Shown: positions 1 through 10,721 of the stretch, piece by piece
Layout: every line of letters starts with the position of its first letter
Position numbering within the stretch: position 1 is the stretch's first letter
Origin: Flavobacterium restrictum
Lineage (GTDB): Bacteria > Bacteroidota > Bacteroidia > Flavobacteriales > Flavobacteriaceae
Length of the DNA stretch: 64,000 bases
NCBI RefSeq assembly: GCF_007097245.1
Contig: NZ_VJZT01000001.1
Location: 310,001-374,000 of the forward strand
Direction of reading: 5' to 3'
Translations under genes and position numbers: made by a program
Notes under the pieces: model-generated
Databases searched by the model: none
Seen by the model: the letters and a program-made list of their open reading frames with translations, nothing else
Told to the model about the DNA's origin: nothing

Positions 1-1651
<1,651 letters not shown>

Positions 1652-1671
1652 TAAAGTTTACAAATCAAATT

Positions 1672-2145
1672 TTACGATTCAATAATTGCATTTATTTGTT
1701 TAAACAATTGTCCGTCACTCAAAAAAGCGCCTTGTTGAATCAATTGAAATAACGAAAAATTGCGTTCATCGGTGAAGACTTTTTTACCTACTTTCATTTC
1801 GATCGTTTCGGTAAACATATTGTCGCTCAACCATTGTAAGCCGTCTTTGGTCAAAAAATCAACTTCGGGAACGGTGGATTTTAATACAATAGATTTGACT
1901 TCGGTATCAAAACATTGGAAAAGGAAAATATGATTTTTTGAAAAATGTTCTAAATATTCGGCTTTTGCCAATACTTTTTCCCAAATTAAATCAGAAAAAA
2001 CGTCTAATTCTTGTTCGGCTACTTCGGGTTTTTCTATTTTAATTTTATCCCACTCGGCTTTATCTATCGTTTGTGTGGCCAAAAAAGTACTGAATTCTTG
2101 ATGCAGTTCTTCAAATTGTTCTTTAGTTAATCGGGTGTATTTCAT
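1672..2145 (-). CDS. Conserved hypothetical protein, DUF6495-like
   Basis: A soluble acidic protein of 157 residues starting MKYTRLTKEQ. I chose the ATG at 2145 over the one at 2166 because it follows an A-rich stretch (TTTTTAAAA) and gives the start seen in relatives as I remember them. It resembles the small flavobacterial family labelled DUF6495, but that label is from memory and untested. No signal peptide, membrane segment or catalytic motif is visible; the sequence looks mostly helical and is rich in Glu, Lys and Phe. It is separated from ligA by a terminator-like hairpin, so it is probably a single-gene unit. Function unknown. Confidence 0.75.
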   Translation of the reverse strand: MKYTRLTKEQFEELHQEFSTFLATQTIDKAEWDKIKIEKPEVAEQELDVFSDLIWEKVLAKAEYLEHFSKNHIFLFQCFDTEVKSIVLKSTVPEVDFLTKDGLQWLSDNMFTETIEMKVGKKVFTDERNFSLFQLIQQGAFLSDGQLFKQINAIIES

Positions 2146-2226
2146 TTTTAAAAAAGTATAATGCATTGCAGAAAACCAACTGAAAATGATTTTCTATATG
2201 GGTACAAAATTAAGTTTTTTTAGGCT

Positions 2227-2254
2227 AAAAAAAAACCTTCTTTTTCAAGAAGGT
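2227..2254 (-). terminator. Rho-independent terminator of the TonB-dependent receptor gene
   Basis: On the minus strand the stem ACCTTCTT/AAGAAGGT (2247-2254 with 2235-2242) with a 4-base loop is followed by a run of T, 23 bases after the stop codon of the receptor gene. This is a textbook intrinsic terminator. Confidence 0.85.
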
Positions 2255-2276
2255 CTTTATTGTATTGCAATTATGT

Positions 2277-5200
2277 TTAAAAAATGTATCGAACTCCAAA
2301 CTGTGCTTGCCATCTTGAGGCTAAACTAGCATCGTAACTAAAGGTTTTTGTTTGACTTCCGTTAAATGTATAAGTTGGAATTTTAGTAGTTTGATCCACA
2401 GTTACACCAATTGGTTGTACACTATTAGGTTGTTGTATTAAACCCCAGTTTGAATTTAATAAGTTTCCAATATTTAAAACATCGATGCTAAATTGAATTG
2501 TATTTTTCTTTTCGGAAGCGGAGGATATTTTAAAATTATAATCTTGCAAGAACTTAACGTCCCATTTTCCTCTCCAAGGTGCCAATGCACCGTATCTTTC
2601 GGCATATTGACCTCTTCTAGAGCTTAAATAATCATCTTGATTGATGTATTTGTCTAAAGCAGCACCTTGACCAGCACCAGAGAAATTCATAGTACTAATT
2701 TCAGCGGTTGTAGGTATGTAGATTAAATCATTCCCAGAGGCACCATCGTTATTGATATCGCCACCATACGTATAATTAAAACGACCACCTTGCGCATATT
2801 CAAAAAATGTAGAGATTGTGGTTGCCCATTTGTCATTTCCATATTTCCATTTTTTGGAGCCTACACCAATAAAACGATGCGTATCACCATATTTAGAATT
2901 GGCAAGAACGGCATCATTTACGTTTCCAAAAGCGGGATTAAAGTTAAAAGCATCACCTGTAATCTCGGCTTCTATTGAATTTACATCTTTAGATTTCAAA
3001 TAGTTATAGGCAAAACTAGCAAACAATCCGTTGTCAAATGTTTTTTGGATTTTTATAGAAGTATTAAAAGCACTCCCTTTATTGGTATTGGTTAAAACAT
3101 ATCCATGCGTATCAGCAGGAAAACCATATTCTGTCCAAACGCCTTTGTCATTTGCTCCGTAAATAGCTCTATCATCGGCACCAACTAGATTGCTTGTTGG
3201 TGTTTTTAATCCCCAATCTTGAACATGTACAGCGTGAATATCCTTATTGTATGACATATCCACCGTTACGATATAGTTGTTTTTGAATTTATGATCTATT
3301 CCTAAACTGGTTCGCCATACTTGTGGGAATTTAAAATTTTTATCCACAACTTCGTAAAAAAATGGGTCGATACCACTAACTTGATTTCCTATCCATACAA
3401 ATGGAAGTCTTCCTGTAAAAATACCTGTTCCACCACGAAGTTGAGTTGTTTTATCACCATTAGTATCCCAGTTCAAACCAACTCTAGGAGACCATAATAA
3501 AGCATTTCCTGGTAATTTAGTAGAATCAAAGTTTACTTTACTACCGTCTTTTGGATTGTAATAATTTATGGTTGGTACATATCCTTCGGAATTATCAGTA
3601 TCAATAAATTTTTGAATGTTCTCGGAAGTATTAAAATACAAAGGTTTATCAGCTCTTAAGCCATAAATCAATTTGAAATTATCATTGATATTCCATTCAT
3701 CTTGTACATAAAAAGCTAGTTGACCCACAGTAGTTTCAGATAAATTCCAGCCACCATTAGTTCCTGCTGCTAATTTGCTTTTGGCATCAAATGTTGCTTG
3801 TGCATTTGCAAAAGCGGTAGCGTAATAACCACTAGCCATATTGGCATCAAAACCTGCTATATCAGTGCTTCCAAACACATCAAAACCATATCCTTTTAGG
3901 TTAAATGAATTTTTGAAAATGAATTTTTCAAAAGAAAAACCTGCAGTGTAGGTATGATTTCCTCTAACAATATTAAGATTATCAGTAATTTGAATTACTT
4001 TTTGATCCAATCTATTGTTTATAGAAAATGGCTCATGACCTGCAATGATATATGGAGAACCATCTTTATAAATACTAATTACAGGTGCTGGTGCAGAAAA
4101 TGGATTTCTAAAATCATTAAAATGCGTGTAACCCGCTTGTAATTTATTAGATATCGTTTCGGTAAATTTTGAATTTAATTCAACTAAAAACGAACTAATT
4201 TGGTTGTTGATTTCATATCCTGAATTTTCAAACTGCATGGTATTATTGTCTGGTCCTCGACGACGAATAGCCGTTGGATGTGCTGGTTTGTCTTTGGATG
4301 CGTCCAGAAAATTATAAATAACAGCGAGTTTATTATTGTCATTTATATTCCAATCAAACTTTATAATTCCTTTATTTGAATTTGAATTATGCGTAAATCC
4401 TTGATAAGCTCCCGTAGCATAACCTAATTTAGCTAATTCTGATGAAACGTGCATTAAATCCGAGGCCAACACTCTAGACTCATTAACTCCAGTTGTTCCA
4501 TTACCATCGTTAGCAACTACATTTGAACCAGAATCGCTTCGTTGGTCTATTTCATAATTCGCAAAAAAGAATAACTTATTTTTTACAATTGGTCCACCAA
4601 TACTGAAACCCGCTTGGGTTTGTTCTAAATTAGGAACAACAATTTTTTGTCCTTTAACTTTGTCACCGGTCATGGCGTCATTTCTAAAATAGCCATACGC
4701 GGTACCATGAAACTCATTTGTTCCAGATTTTGTTACCGCATTTACAGAAGCTCCTGTAAATCCAGACAATGTCACATCATAAGGTGCGGTAGCGACTTGA
4801 ATTTGGTCAATGGCATCTAATGAAATAGGTTGAGAACCCGTTTGACCGCCTGGAGTAGCGGCATCTAAACCAAAGGGATTATTGAAAATCGCTCCGTTCA
4901 ATGAGTAATTATTGTATTGGTCATTTCTACCACCAAATGAACCGCCACTTGCCGATGGTTCCAATCGCGTAAAATCTTCAGCGGATCTTGAAATAGAAGG
5001 CAATGCGGCTAATTCTTTGCGACCTATTGTCGTTTCGGCTCCTGTTCGTCCGCTTCCAAAAACTTTGTTTTTAGAACCCACCACTTTTACTTCTTCTAGT
5101 TTTTGACTTTCGTCTTGCAAAATGAATTCTAGGCTTGTTGCTTTTCCTAGTTCTAAATACACATCATTGAATTCTTGGCTTTGGTATCCTACAAAAGTCA

Positions 5201-5435
5201 CTGTGATTTTGTAAGGCCCACCAATTTTCATGTTTAAAATGTTAAACCTACCGTCTTGATTGGTGATAGACGAATACTTGGATCCAGTAGGTGTATGTAC
5301 CGCCAAAACGGTAGCACCATTAAGTGATTGAAAAGCAGCACTTTTAACTGTTCCTTTGATGCTTGATGTTGTGGTTTGCCCCACAACAAAATGTACACCT
5401 ACAACAAAAAATAATAAAGTAAAAATCTTTTTCAT
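2277..5435 (-). CDS. TonB-dependent receptor, Oar-like, with N-terminal carboxypeptidase-like domain
   Basis: A predicted outer-membrane active transporter or adhesin-like receptor of 1052 residues. Residues 1-19 form a signal peptide ending near VVGQ. Residues about 22-115 form a carboxypeptidase-regulatory-like beta domain (GTVKS ... NQDGRFNI ... VTFVGYQ). A plug domain follows (about 120-240; VATAPYDVTLSGFTGASVNAVTKSG), then a long beta-barrel ending in the aromatic terminus QFGVRYIF. No SusD-like partner lies next to it, and the plug and barrel wording resembles Oar proteins more than SusC glycan importers. The substrate cannot be read from the sequence. It is a stand-alone unit with its own -7 box (5460-5467) and terminator. 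Confidence 0.88.
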   Translation of the reverse strand: MKKIFTLLFFVVGVHFVVGQTTTSSIKGTVKSAAFQSLNGATVLAVHTPTGSKYSSITNQDGRFNILNMKIGGPYKITVTFVGYQSQEFNDVYLELGKATSLEFILQDESQKLEEVKVVGSKNKVFGSGRTGAETTIGRKELAALPSISRSAEDFTRLEPSASGGSFGGRNDQYNNYSLNGAIFNNPFGLDAATPGGQTGSQPISLDAIDQIQVATAPYDVTLSGFTGASVNAVTKSGTNEFHGTAYGYFRNDAMTGDKVKGQKIVVPNLEQTQAGFSIGGPIVKNKLFFFANYEIDQRSDSGSNVVANDGNGTTGVNESRVLASDLMHVSSELAKLGYATGAYQGFTHNSNSNKGIIKFDWNINDNNKLAVIYNFLDASKDKPAHPTAIRRRGPDNNTMQFENSGYEINNQISSFLVELNSKFTETISNKLQAGYTHFNDFRNPFSAPAPVISIYKDGSPYIIAGHEPFSINNRLDQKVIQITDNLNIVRGNHTYTAGFSFEKFIFKNSFNLKGYGFDVFGSTDIAGFDANMASGYYATAFANAQATFDAKSKLAAGTNGGWNLSETTVGQLAFYVQDEWNINDNFKLIYGLRADKPLYFNTSENIQKFIDTDNSEGYVPTINYYNPKDGSKVNFDSTKLPGNALLWSPRVGLNWDTNGDKTTQLRGGTGIFTGRLPFVWIGNQVSGIDPFFYEVVDKNFKFPQVWRTSLGIDHKFKNNYIVTVDMSYNKDIHAVHVQDWGLKTPTSNLVGADDRAIYGANDKGVWTEYGFPADTHGYVLTNTNKGSAFNTSIKIQKTFDNGLFASFAYNYLKSKDVNSIEAEITGDAFNFNPAFGNVNDAVLANSKYGDTHRFIGVGSKKWKYGNDKWATTISTFFEYAQGGRFNYTYGGDINNDGASGNDLIYIPTTAEISTMNFSGAGQGAALDKYINQDDYLSSRRGQYAERYGALAPWRGKWDVKFLQDYNFKISSASEKKNTIQFSIDVLNIGNLLNSNWGLIQQPNSVQPIGVTVDQTTKIPTYTFNGSQTKTFSYDASLASRWQAQFGVRYIF

Positions 5436-5459
5436 AAGCTTTGAGTTAAGTTATTTTAG

Positions 5460-5467
5460 CAAAATTA
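5460..5467 (-). promoter_or_regulatory. Promoter -7 box for the TonB-dependent receptor
   Basis: On the minus strand this reads TAATTTTG, matching the Bacteroidota -7 consensus TAnnTTTG, 24 bases upstream of the start codon. No good TTG lies at the -33 position, which falls in the terminator of the ribosomal protein operon. Confidence 0.5.
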
Positions 5468-5470
5468 GAC

Positions 5471-5502
5471 AAAAAAAAATCACTCCGAAGAGTGATTTTT
5501 AT
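5471..5502 (-). terminator. Terminator of the rpsF-rpsR-rplI operon
   Basis: On the minus strand AAAATCACTC pairs with GAGTGATTTT around a TTCG tetraloop closed by C-G, and a T run follows. It lies about 30 bases after the rplI stop codon. Confidence 0.9.
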
Positions 5503-5530
5503 ATTTTATTAACAATTAGTTAACAAAATG

Positions 5531-5971
5531 TTATTTTTCAGCTATGATTTCATACGCTAATTCAACAATTACATCTCTGTGTAAACGCACGTTTGCAGTG
5601 TATTTACCAGTACGTTTTACGATACCGCTAGTGATGAATTTGCGATCAACAACTTGACCACCTTTGGCCAAAGCTTCAGCGATATCACTATTGGTAATTG
5701 AACCGAATAATTTTTCTCCACCTGCTTTTGCATAAATTTTGATTTCGATAGCTTTCAATGCTTCTGCTAATTCTTTGGCATCGTTTACTACTTTAGCTTC
5801 TTTATGCGCTCTTTGTTTTAGGTTTTCAGCCAATACTTTCTTTGCAGAAGAAGTAGCTAAATGAGCAAATCCTTGTGGGATTAAAAAATTACGACCGTAT
5901 CCGTTTTTTACGGAAACGACATCATCTTTAAATCCTAAATTTTGAACGTCTTGTCTTAAAATAAGTTCCAT
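5531..5971 (-). CDS. rplI: 50S ribosomal protein L9
   Basis: Large-subunit protein binding 23S rRNA near the L1 stalk. The 146 residues begin MELILRQDVQNLGFKDDVVSVKNGYGRNFL, the conserved N-terminal L9 domain with the glycine-rich GYGRN loop. A lysine- and alanine-rich connecting helix (about 45-75) and the C-terminal domain follow. Length is normal. It is the last gene of the rpsF-rpsR-rplI operon, 65 bases after rpsR, and is followed by a strong terminator. Confidence 0.97.
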   Translation of the reverse strand: MELILRQDVQNLGFKDDVVSVKNGYGRNFLIPQGFAHLATSSAKKVLAENLKQRAHKEAKVVNDAKELAEALKAIEIKIYAKAGGEKLFGSITNSDIAEALAKGGQVVDRKFITSGIVKRTGKYTANVRLHRDVIVELAYEIIAEK

Positions 5972-6036
5972 GTTGTTGTCCTTTTTTATAGAAGTTAGGT
6001 TTCATATTTCAGAAAACCAACAACTGTTAATTTATA

Positions 6037-6333
6037 TTATTTTAGTAAATCTGCCACGTATGGCATTAAAGCCAAGTGACGCGCTCTTTTTACAGCTACT
6101 GACACTTTTCTTTGGTATTTTAATGAAGTTCCAGTTAAACGACGTGGAAGAATTTTCCCTTGTTCGTTTACGAATTTCAATAAGAAATCAGCATCTTTAT
6201 AATCAATACATTTGATACCTGATTTTTTGAAACGACAATACTTTTTAGTTTTGTTGATTTCTATGTTCAAAGGCGTTAGATATCTGATATCTCCGTCTTT
6301 TTTTCCTGAAGCCGATTGTTGTAATGTTGCCAT
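6037..6333 (-). CDS. rpsR: 30S ribosomal protein S18
   Basis: Small-subunit protein that pairs with S6 on the platform of the 30S subunit. The 98-residue protein contains the recognisable core [23 protein letters not shown] and the conserved tail [25 protein letters not shown]. It starts 5 bases after the rpsF stop codon, so the two partners are translated together. No single-strand binding or PriB gene lies between them, unlike the enterobacterial order. Confidence 0.97.
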   Translation of the reverse strand: MATLQQSASGKKDGDIRYLTPLNIEINKTKKYCRFKKSGIKCIDYKDADFLLKFVNEQGKILPRRLTGTSLKYQRKVSVAVKRARHLALMPYVADLLK

Positions 6334-6338
6334 AATAA

Positions 6339-6680
6339 TTAAGCTTTTGTAGATTTAAGTTTCGCTCTTCTTCGTTCAGCCCAAGAAATAGCGTGTTTGT
6401 CAAGACTTACAGTCAAAAAACGCATCACTCTTTCGTCACGTCTAAATTCAGTTTCGAAAGCAATTAATACTTCTCCTGCAACGTTGAATTCAAAAAGGTG
6501 GTAAAAACCAGATTTTTTGTTTTGAATTTCGTAAGCCATTTTTTTTAGGCCCCAATCTTCTTTAGATACCATTGTAGCTCCACGAGTAGTAAGAAAATCT
6601 TCAAATTTGCTTACTGTTTCCTTTACCTGAACTTCAGATAAAACGGGATTTAAAATGAAAACAGTTTCATAATGATTCAT
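6339..6680 (-). CDS. rpsF: 30S ribosomal protein S6
   Basis: Small-subunit platform protein that binds S18 and 16S rRNA. The 113 residues begin [16 protein letters not shown] and contain the S6 core ([24 protein letters not shown] ... [13 protein letters not shown], shown in part). It is the first gene of the operon with rpsR and rplI. A clear promoter lies 30 bases upstream (6711-6741). The 5' leader is short, and I did not see a convincing S6:S18 leader structure in it. Confidence 0.97.
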   Translation of the reverse strand: MNHYETVFILNPVLSEVQVKETVSKFEDFLTTRGATMVSKEDWGLKKMAYEIQNKKSGFYHLFEFNVAGEVLIAFETEFRRDERVMRFLTVSLDKHAISWAERRRAKLKSTKA

Positions 6681-6710
6681 AAATAATATATTTATTTGTT
6701 AATTTGGGTG

Positions 6711-6741
6711 CAAAAGTAATCAATTTATTTTATCCCACAAG
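6711..6741 (-). promoter_or_regulatory. Promoter of the rpsF-rpsR-rplI operon
   Basis: On the minus strand TTG (in CTTG, 6738-6741) is separated by 19 bases from TACTTTTG (6711-6718), a full match to the Bacteroidota TTG-N19-TAnnTTTG promoter. It is followed by GC at the usual place before the start site and lies 30 bases from the rpsF start codon. Confidence 0.75.
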
Positions 6742-6848
6742 CAAAAATTAACTTTAATCGTTATGCGGTAAAAAAAGGACGGTAAAACTTTTTTTTAAAA
6801 TAAATAAGAATTAGTTTTACTAACCTAAATCAACAAAAAACCAATTCT

Positions 6849-7547
6849 ATGAAACTAAATTGTGTAGTAGTAGACGATAGTTCCATTCAACGAATGATTA
6901 TTGCAAAGTTAGTAAATAATCACACCAACCTCCATTTAATAGGTGATTTTTCTAATGCAATCGAAGCCAAAAGCTGCATGTCAATACATAATGTGGATTT
7001 GATTTTTCTGGATATTGAAATGCCTGTTATCAGTGGTTTTGATTTTTTGGATGGATTAAAACTGAAACCTCAAATTATTTTCATCACCTCAAAGGCTGAA
7101 TATGCCATGAAAGCTTTTGATTACGACGCCACGGACTATTTGCAAAAACCAATTGCTTTGGATCGTTTCAATGCCTCTGTAAAAAGGGCGATTGATTTGT
7201 ATTTATTAAAAAAAGATACCAAAGAAGAAGAAGGCGAACATATTTTTATAAAAAGCAATCTCAAAAAATTAAAAGTGTTTACTTCCAAAATAAAATGGAT
7301 TGAAGCGTTTGGTGATTACGTTCGTGTGGTAACCGAGGACGATAGTAATCTAGTGCTTTCGACAATGAAAGCTTTTGAAAATGACTTGTCAAAAGAAAAA
7401 TTTTTAAGAGTTCACAAATCGTACATTATTAATATTGACAAGATAGACCGTTTTAATAGTAAATTTGCCGAAATTGGCATTACCAAAATCCCTTTGAGCA
7501 GAAATAAAAAGGAAGATTTAGCCAAAGCACTTTCGGTTGCTTATTAG
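6849..7547 (+). CDS. LytTR-family response regulator transcription factor
   Basis: A DNA-binding response regulator of the LytR/AlgR type, 232 residues. The receiver domain spans about 1-120, with acidic pair D9/D10, phosphoacceptor D55 (FLDIEMP) and conserved K100 (YLQKP). The C-terminal LytTR domain (about 135-230) carries KIKWIEAFGDYVRV and FLRVHKSYIINIDKI. No histidine kinase lies beside it, so its partner must be encoded elsewhere. It is transcribed away from rpsF and meets priA tail to tail with one base between the stop codons. Its targets cannot be inferred. Confidence 0.93.
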   Translation: MKLNCVVVDDSSIQRMIIAKLVNNHTNLHLIGDFSNAIEAKSCMSIHNVDLIFLDIEMPVISGFDFLDGLKLKPQIIFITSKAEYAMKAFDYDATDYLQKPIALDRFNASVKRAIDLYLLKKDTKEEEGEHIFIKSNLKKLKVFTSKIKWIEAFGDYVRVVTEDDSNLVLSTMKAFENDLSKEKFLRVHKSYIINIDKIDRFNSKFAEIGITKIPLSRNKKEDLAKALSVAY

Positions 7548-7548
7548 G

Positions 7549-10014
7549 TTAATAAAAATCAACATTTAAGACCACTTTAATCGCTCTATAAGTAGCAACA
7601 GCCTCAAAACTATTCAATATTTTTTGAATAGTTTTTTTTGTGCCTCCAATTGCCGTATTTTGAGGAATTTTAATAATAATAACACGAATGTATTCGTTTC
7701 TGATTCTGCTGATGGCGGGTTCTTCTGGGCCTAAAACGGGCATGTTTAAATTTTGGCTCATAACCTGATACAACCACATAGCACCTTCTTTTAGTTTATC
7801 AAAATCACGGTGTTTTAACGTAACTTTTATAATTTTAAAATAAGGCGGATATTTATAAATTTGCCTATCGTACAACTGCTCTTTGTACATTGCTAAATAA
7901 TTAGCTGCTGTAACTTGCTGAATCGTGTTGTGATTGGGATTATAGGTTTGGATAATTACATTTCCTTGTTTTCCAGAACGTCCAGCACGCCCTGCCACTT
8001 GAGTCATCATTTGGAAACTGCGCTCAAATGCTCTAAAATCAGGATGATACAGCATATTATCGGCATTCATGATGCCTACTAAACTCACATTATCAAAATC
8101 TAATCCTTTGGCTAGCATTTGAGTTCCAACTAAAATATCCATTTCACGGTTCTTGAAACTATCAATTATTTTTTCGAAACCGTATTTGCCACGCGTCGTA
8201 TCTTGATCCATTCGACCTGTTTTGGCATTTGGAAATAGAGTAATTAATTCTTGCTCAATTTGTTCGGTTCCAAAACCTTTAGTCGTTAAATCGACACTAG
8301 AACACGAATGACAATGCGAAGGTTTACTCATAGAATAGCCACAATAATGACAACGCAATTGGTTTTTATGCTTGTGATACGTCAAACTTACATCGCATTG
8401 AAGGCAATGTGGCACATGACCACAAGTAATACACTCCATGATGGGCGAATACCCTCTTCGGTTTTGAAACAAAATAACTTGCTCGCCTAATGCCAATGCT
8501 GCAGTAATGGATTCTATCAAAAAATCGCTAAAGTGCCCCGACATTTTTTTTCTAAAATACTTGTCTTTAAGGTCTACCAATTCTATTTTGGGCATTTGAA
8601 CATTGCCGTACCGAGTTGTAATTTCAACCAAACCATACTTGCCTGATTGGGCATTAAAATAGGTCTCTAAACTAGGTGTTGCCGACCCTAAAAGCACTTT
8701 GGAACCATGCGAATGAGCCAAGACAATGGCTGCATCACGAGCATGATAGCGCGGTGCGGGATCTACTTGCTTGAAGGTTTGCTCGTGTTCCTCATCGACA
8801 ATTAGGAGTCCTAAATTTTGAAAAGGCAAAAACAATGCCGACCTTGCTCCTATTGTAATTTGCGCTTTCTGGGAGTTATTTAAAATTTGATTCCAAACTT
8901 CTACTCGTTCATTATTACTGTATTTTGAATGAAAAACGGCCACTTTATTGCCAAAATGAGCTCGCAAACGACCTACTAACTGGGTGGTCAAAGCAATTTC
9001 TGGCAGTAAATACAATACTTGCTTTCCTGTTGCAAGATAGGTTTCGATGAGTTTAATGTATATTTCGGTTTTGCCGCTGGAGGTTACGCCATGCAACAGG
9101 CACACTTCTTTTTGGGTAAAACTACTTGCAATCTCGGTAAAAGCGGTTTGTTGTGCCGGACTCAATTGCAAATCGGTGTCGGCACTTTTTCCTGCAAAAT
9201 TAATGCGGTCTTCTTGTATAAAATACTCCTCGAAGATTTCTTTCTCAATTAATGCTTTTATAACAGTTGCAGTTGATTTTGAAGCTTCTATGAGTTTTTT
9301 AACCGTAATGGGTTTTTGACCGTTTTGGGTCTTTTCGGAGGCACAAAGTTGAAAATAATGCAAGACAATCTCTTTTTGTTTGTGTGCATTCTTGAGGGCT
9401 TCTAACAGCTGACCGAGTCCATCGTGTGTTTCATATTTAGCATGCAAGCGAACATAACGCACCAATTTTGGTTTGTAGTTTTCGATCATTTCTTCCTGTA
9501 AAACTAGTATGTTTTTGTCAATTAATTTTTGAATAACAGGAAAAATATTTTTCTTGTTCAGGATAGCCATAATATCCTGAACTTTCAGGGAACTTTGTTG
9601 TTGCAGGGCTTGATAAACGAGATACTCCTCATCCGAAAGTAGGCTTTCGTCAACATAAACGGCAGTTTTTTGAGCAATCACCGTTTCGCTTTCGAGTAGT
9701 AACGCACTCGGTAAAGCGCAGCGGTACACATCGCCAATGGCACACATATAGTAAGACGCAATCCAGAGCCAATGCGTGATTTGGATTTGGGTTACTATAG
9801 GATTTTCGTCTAGGATTTGGTGTATTTCTTTGGCTTCATAAAGTTGTGGTTGGTTTTGATGCAAATCGATAACCAATGCGGTATAAATTTTACTTTTACC
9901 AAAGGGTACGGCCACTCGCATCCCTTTCTTGATGTACTCGTACTCGGTTTGTGATACCCGGTACGTAAAGGTTTTAGCGAGAGAAAGTGGCAGGATTACT
10001 TCGACGAAATACAT
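7549..10014 (-). CDS. priA: Primosomal protein N' (replication restart helicase PriA)
   Basis: 3'-to-5' helicase that recognises stalled forks and reloads the replisome. The 821 residues include an N-terminal DNA-binding domain (about 1-105), Walker A GVTSSGKT at 309-316 and the DEEH Walker B box at 407-410. The helicase core is interrupted by eight zinc-binding cysteines (C528, C531, C537, C540, C555, C558, C568, C571). The C-terminal helicase motif MTQVAGRAGRSGKQG is also present. All catalytic motifs look intact and length is typical of Bacteroidota. The gene is flanked by a 7-bp tandem repeat upstream and by the convergent response regulator downstream. Confidence 0.97.
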   Translation of the reverse strand: MYFVEVILPLSLAKTFTYRVSQTEYEYIKKGMRVAVPFGKSKIYTALVIDLHQNQPQLYEAKEIHQILDENPIVTQIQITHWLWIASYYMCAIGDVYRCALPSALLLESETVIAQKTAVYVDESLLSDEEYLVYQALQQQSSLKVQDIMAILNKKNIFPVIQKLIDKNILVLQEEMIENYKPKLVRYVRLHAKYETHDGLGQLLEALKNAHKQKEIVLHYFQLCASEKTQNGQKPITVKKLIEASKSTATVIKALIEKEIFEEYFIQEDRINFAGKSADTDLQLSPAQQTAFTEIASSFTQKEVCLLHGVTSSGKTEIYIKLIETYLATGKQVLYLLPEIALTTQLVGRLRAHFGNKVAVFHSKYSNNERVEVWNQILNNSQKAQITIGARSALFLPFQNLGLLIVDEEHEQTFKQVDPAPRYHARDAAIVLAHSHGSKVLLGSATPSLETYFNAQSGKYGLVEITTRYGNVQMPKIELVDLKDKYFRKKMSGHFSDFLIESITAALALGEQVILFQNRRGYSPIMECITCGHVPHCLQCDVSLTYHKHKNQLRCHYCGYSMSKPSHCHSCSSVDLTTKGFGTEQIEQELITLFPNAKTGRMDQDTTRGKYGFEKIIDSFKNREMDILVGTQMLAKGLDFDNVSLVGIMNADNMLYHPDFRAFERSFQMMTQVAGRAGRSGKQGNVIIQTYNPNHNTIQQVTAANYLAMYKEQLYDRQIYKYPPYFKIIKVTLKHRDFDKLKEGAMWLYQVMSQNLNMPVLGPEEPAISRIRNEYIRVIIIKIPQNTAIGGTKKTIQKILNSFEAVATYRAIKVVLNVDFY

Positions 10015-10032
10015 TGTTTTGGGTTGGGTGTT

Positions 10033-10081
10033 ATGAATTATAAGTTATGAATTATGAGTTATGAATTATCGGTTAGGAGTT
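10033..10081. repeat. Seven-unit 7-bp tandem repeat (ATGARTT)
   Basis: Seven consecutive heptamers in exact register: ATGAATT, ATAAGTT, ATGAATT, ATGAGTT, ATGAATT, ATCGGTT, AGGAGTT. It lies 18 bases upstream of the priA start codon and downstream of the DUF2147 gene. The last two units are degenerate. A different heptamer array occurs at 52651-52685. Confidence 0.85.
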
Positions 10082-10130
10082 AATGGTCTGGAGTTGTTTT
10101 TTGTTTTTTTAATTTTGAATCGCAAGTGCT

Positions 10131-10559
10131 TCAACTTTTGACTCTATACCAATACTGGGTTCTACCAAAAAGGGAAATACCAATATATCCCCGAACTTTG
10201 AGCTTGTCCTTGGACTCCAACGTGATGTAACATTTATATAATTTTCCGTTTTTGGGGTCTAGTATTTTGCCTGAATTGTATTCGTTGCCCTCTTTGGTCA
10301 ATCCTTTGATAACAATCATTCCTAATATGGGTTTGTTTTTATCCTCATCGGAACATTTTATGCAATTAAAATTACGATGTGCTAGATCCAGTATATCCCA
10401 TACTTTGCCGTAGATTTTTCCTGATTTCTCGTAGATTTCTACAATGGATTTGGCTTTGCCTGTTTCGTCATCAATGGTTTTCCACTTTCCTATTACGGTT
10501 TGGGCCGAAGTGGTAATGATACTACTTATAAAGAGTAGATAAAAGAGAATTTTTTTCAT
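10131..10559 (-). CDS. DUF2147 domain-containing exported protein
   Basis: A small exported protein of 142 residues. A signal peptide (MKKILFYLLFISSIITTSAQ) is followed by the DUF2147 beta-barrel-like domain: VIGKWKTIDDETGKAKSIVEIY, then the paired cysteines in NCIKCSDED, then GMIVIKGL and GKILDPKNGKLYKCYI. Length is normal for the family. The role of DUF2147 proteins is not established; a cell-envelope location follows from the signal peptide. The gene stands alone, between the heptamer array and the Flavo-1-like element. Confidence 0.85.
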   Translation of the reverse strand: MKKILFYLLFISSIITTSAQTVIGKWKTIDDETGKAKSIVEIYEKSGKIYGKVWDILDLAHRNFNCIKCSDEDKNKPILGMIVIKGLTKEGNEYNSGKILDPKNGKLYKCYITLESKDKLKVRGYIGISLFGRTQYWYRVKS

Positions 10560-10569
10560 AATCGTAATT

Positions 10570-10717
10570 TTTTAGCCCTGATAGGAATGGAAAGCCCGGA
10601 GTAGAAACTGCTTTTTTTGCTGCTCTAAAAAAGCGACCAGCGGAAGCTCTTTTTAGGGCTTGCAAAAATGCTGTTTGTGCGAGGACTTGTAATGGATAGC
10701 AGGAAATAGCTCCTAAA
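10570..10717 (+). ncRNA. Flavo-1-like structured intergenic element (candidate)
   Basis: The plus strand begins TTTTAGCCCTGATAGGAATGG and ends AATGGATAGCAGGAAATAGC followed by TCCTAA. These ends match, from memory, a repeated intergenic element common in Flavobacteriaceae and described as the Flavo-1 RNA motif. The middle is variable and can form AAAAAAGC/GCTCTTTTT-type stems. Both neighbouring genes run on the minus strand, so the element is antisense to the surrounding transcription unless the strand call is wrong. A covariance-model search would settle both identity and strand. Confidence 0.5.
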
Positions 10718-10721
10718 TATA

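Noticed and set aside
6681..6741. S6:S18-binding leader RNA upstream of rpsF
   Set aside because: The leader is only about 25 bases after the predicted start site and very AT-rich; I could not build a convincing stem-loop.
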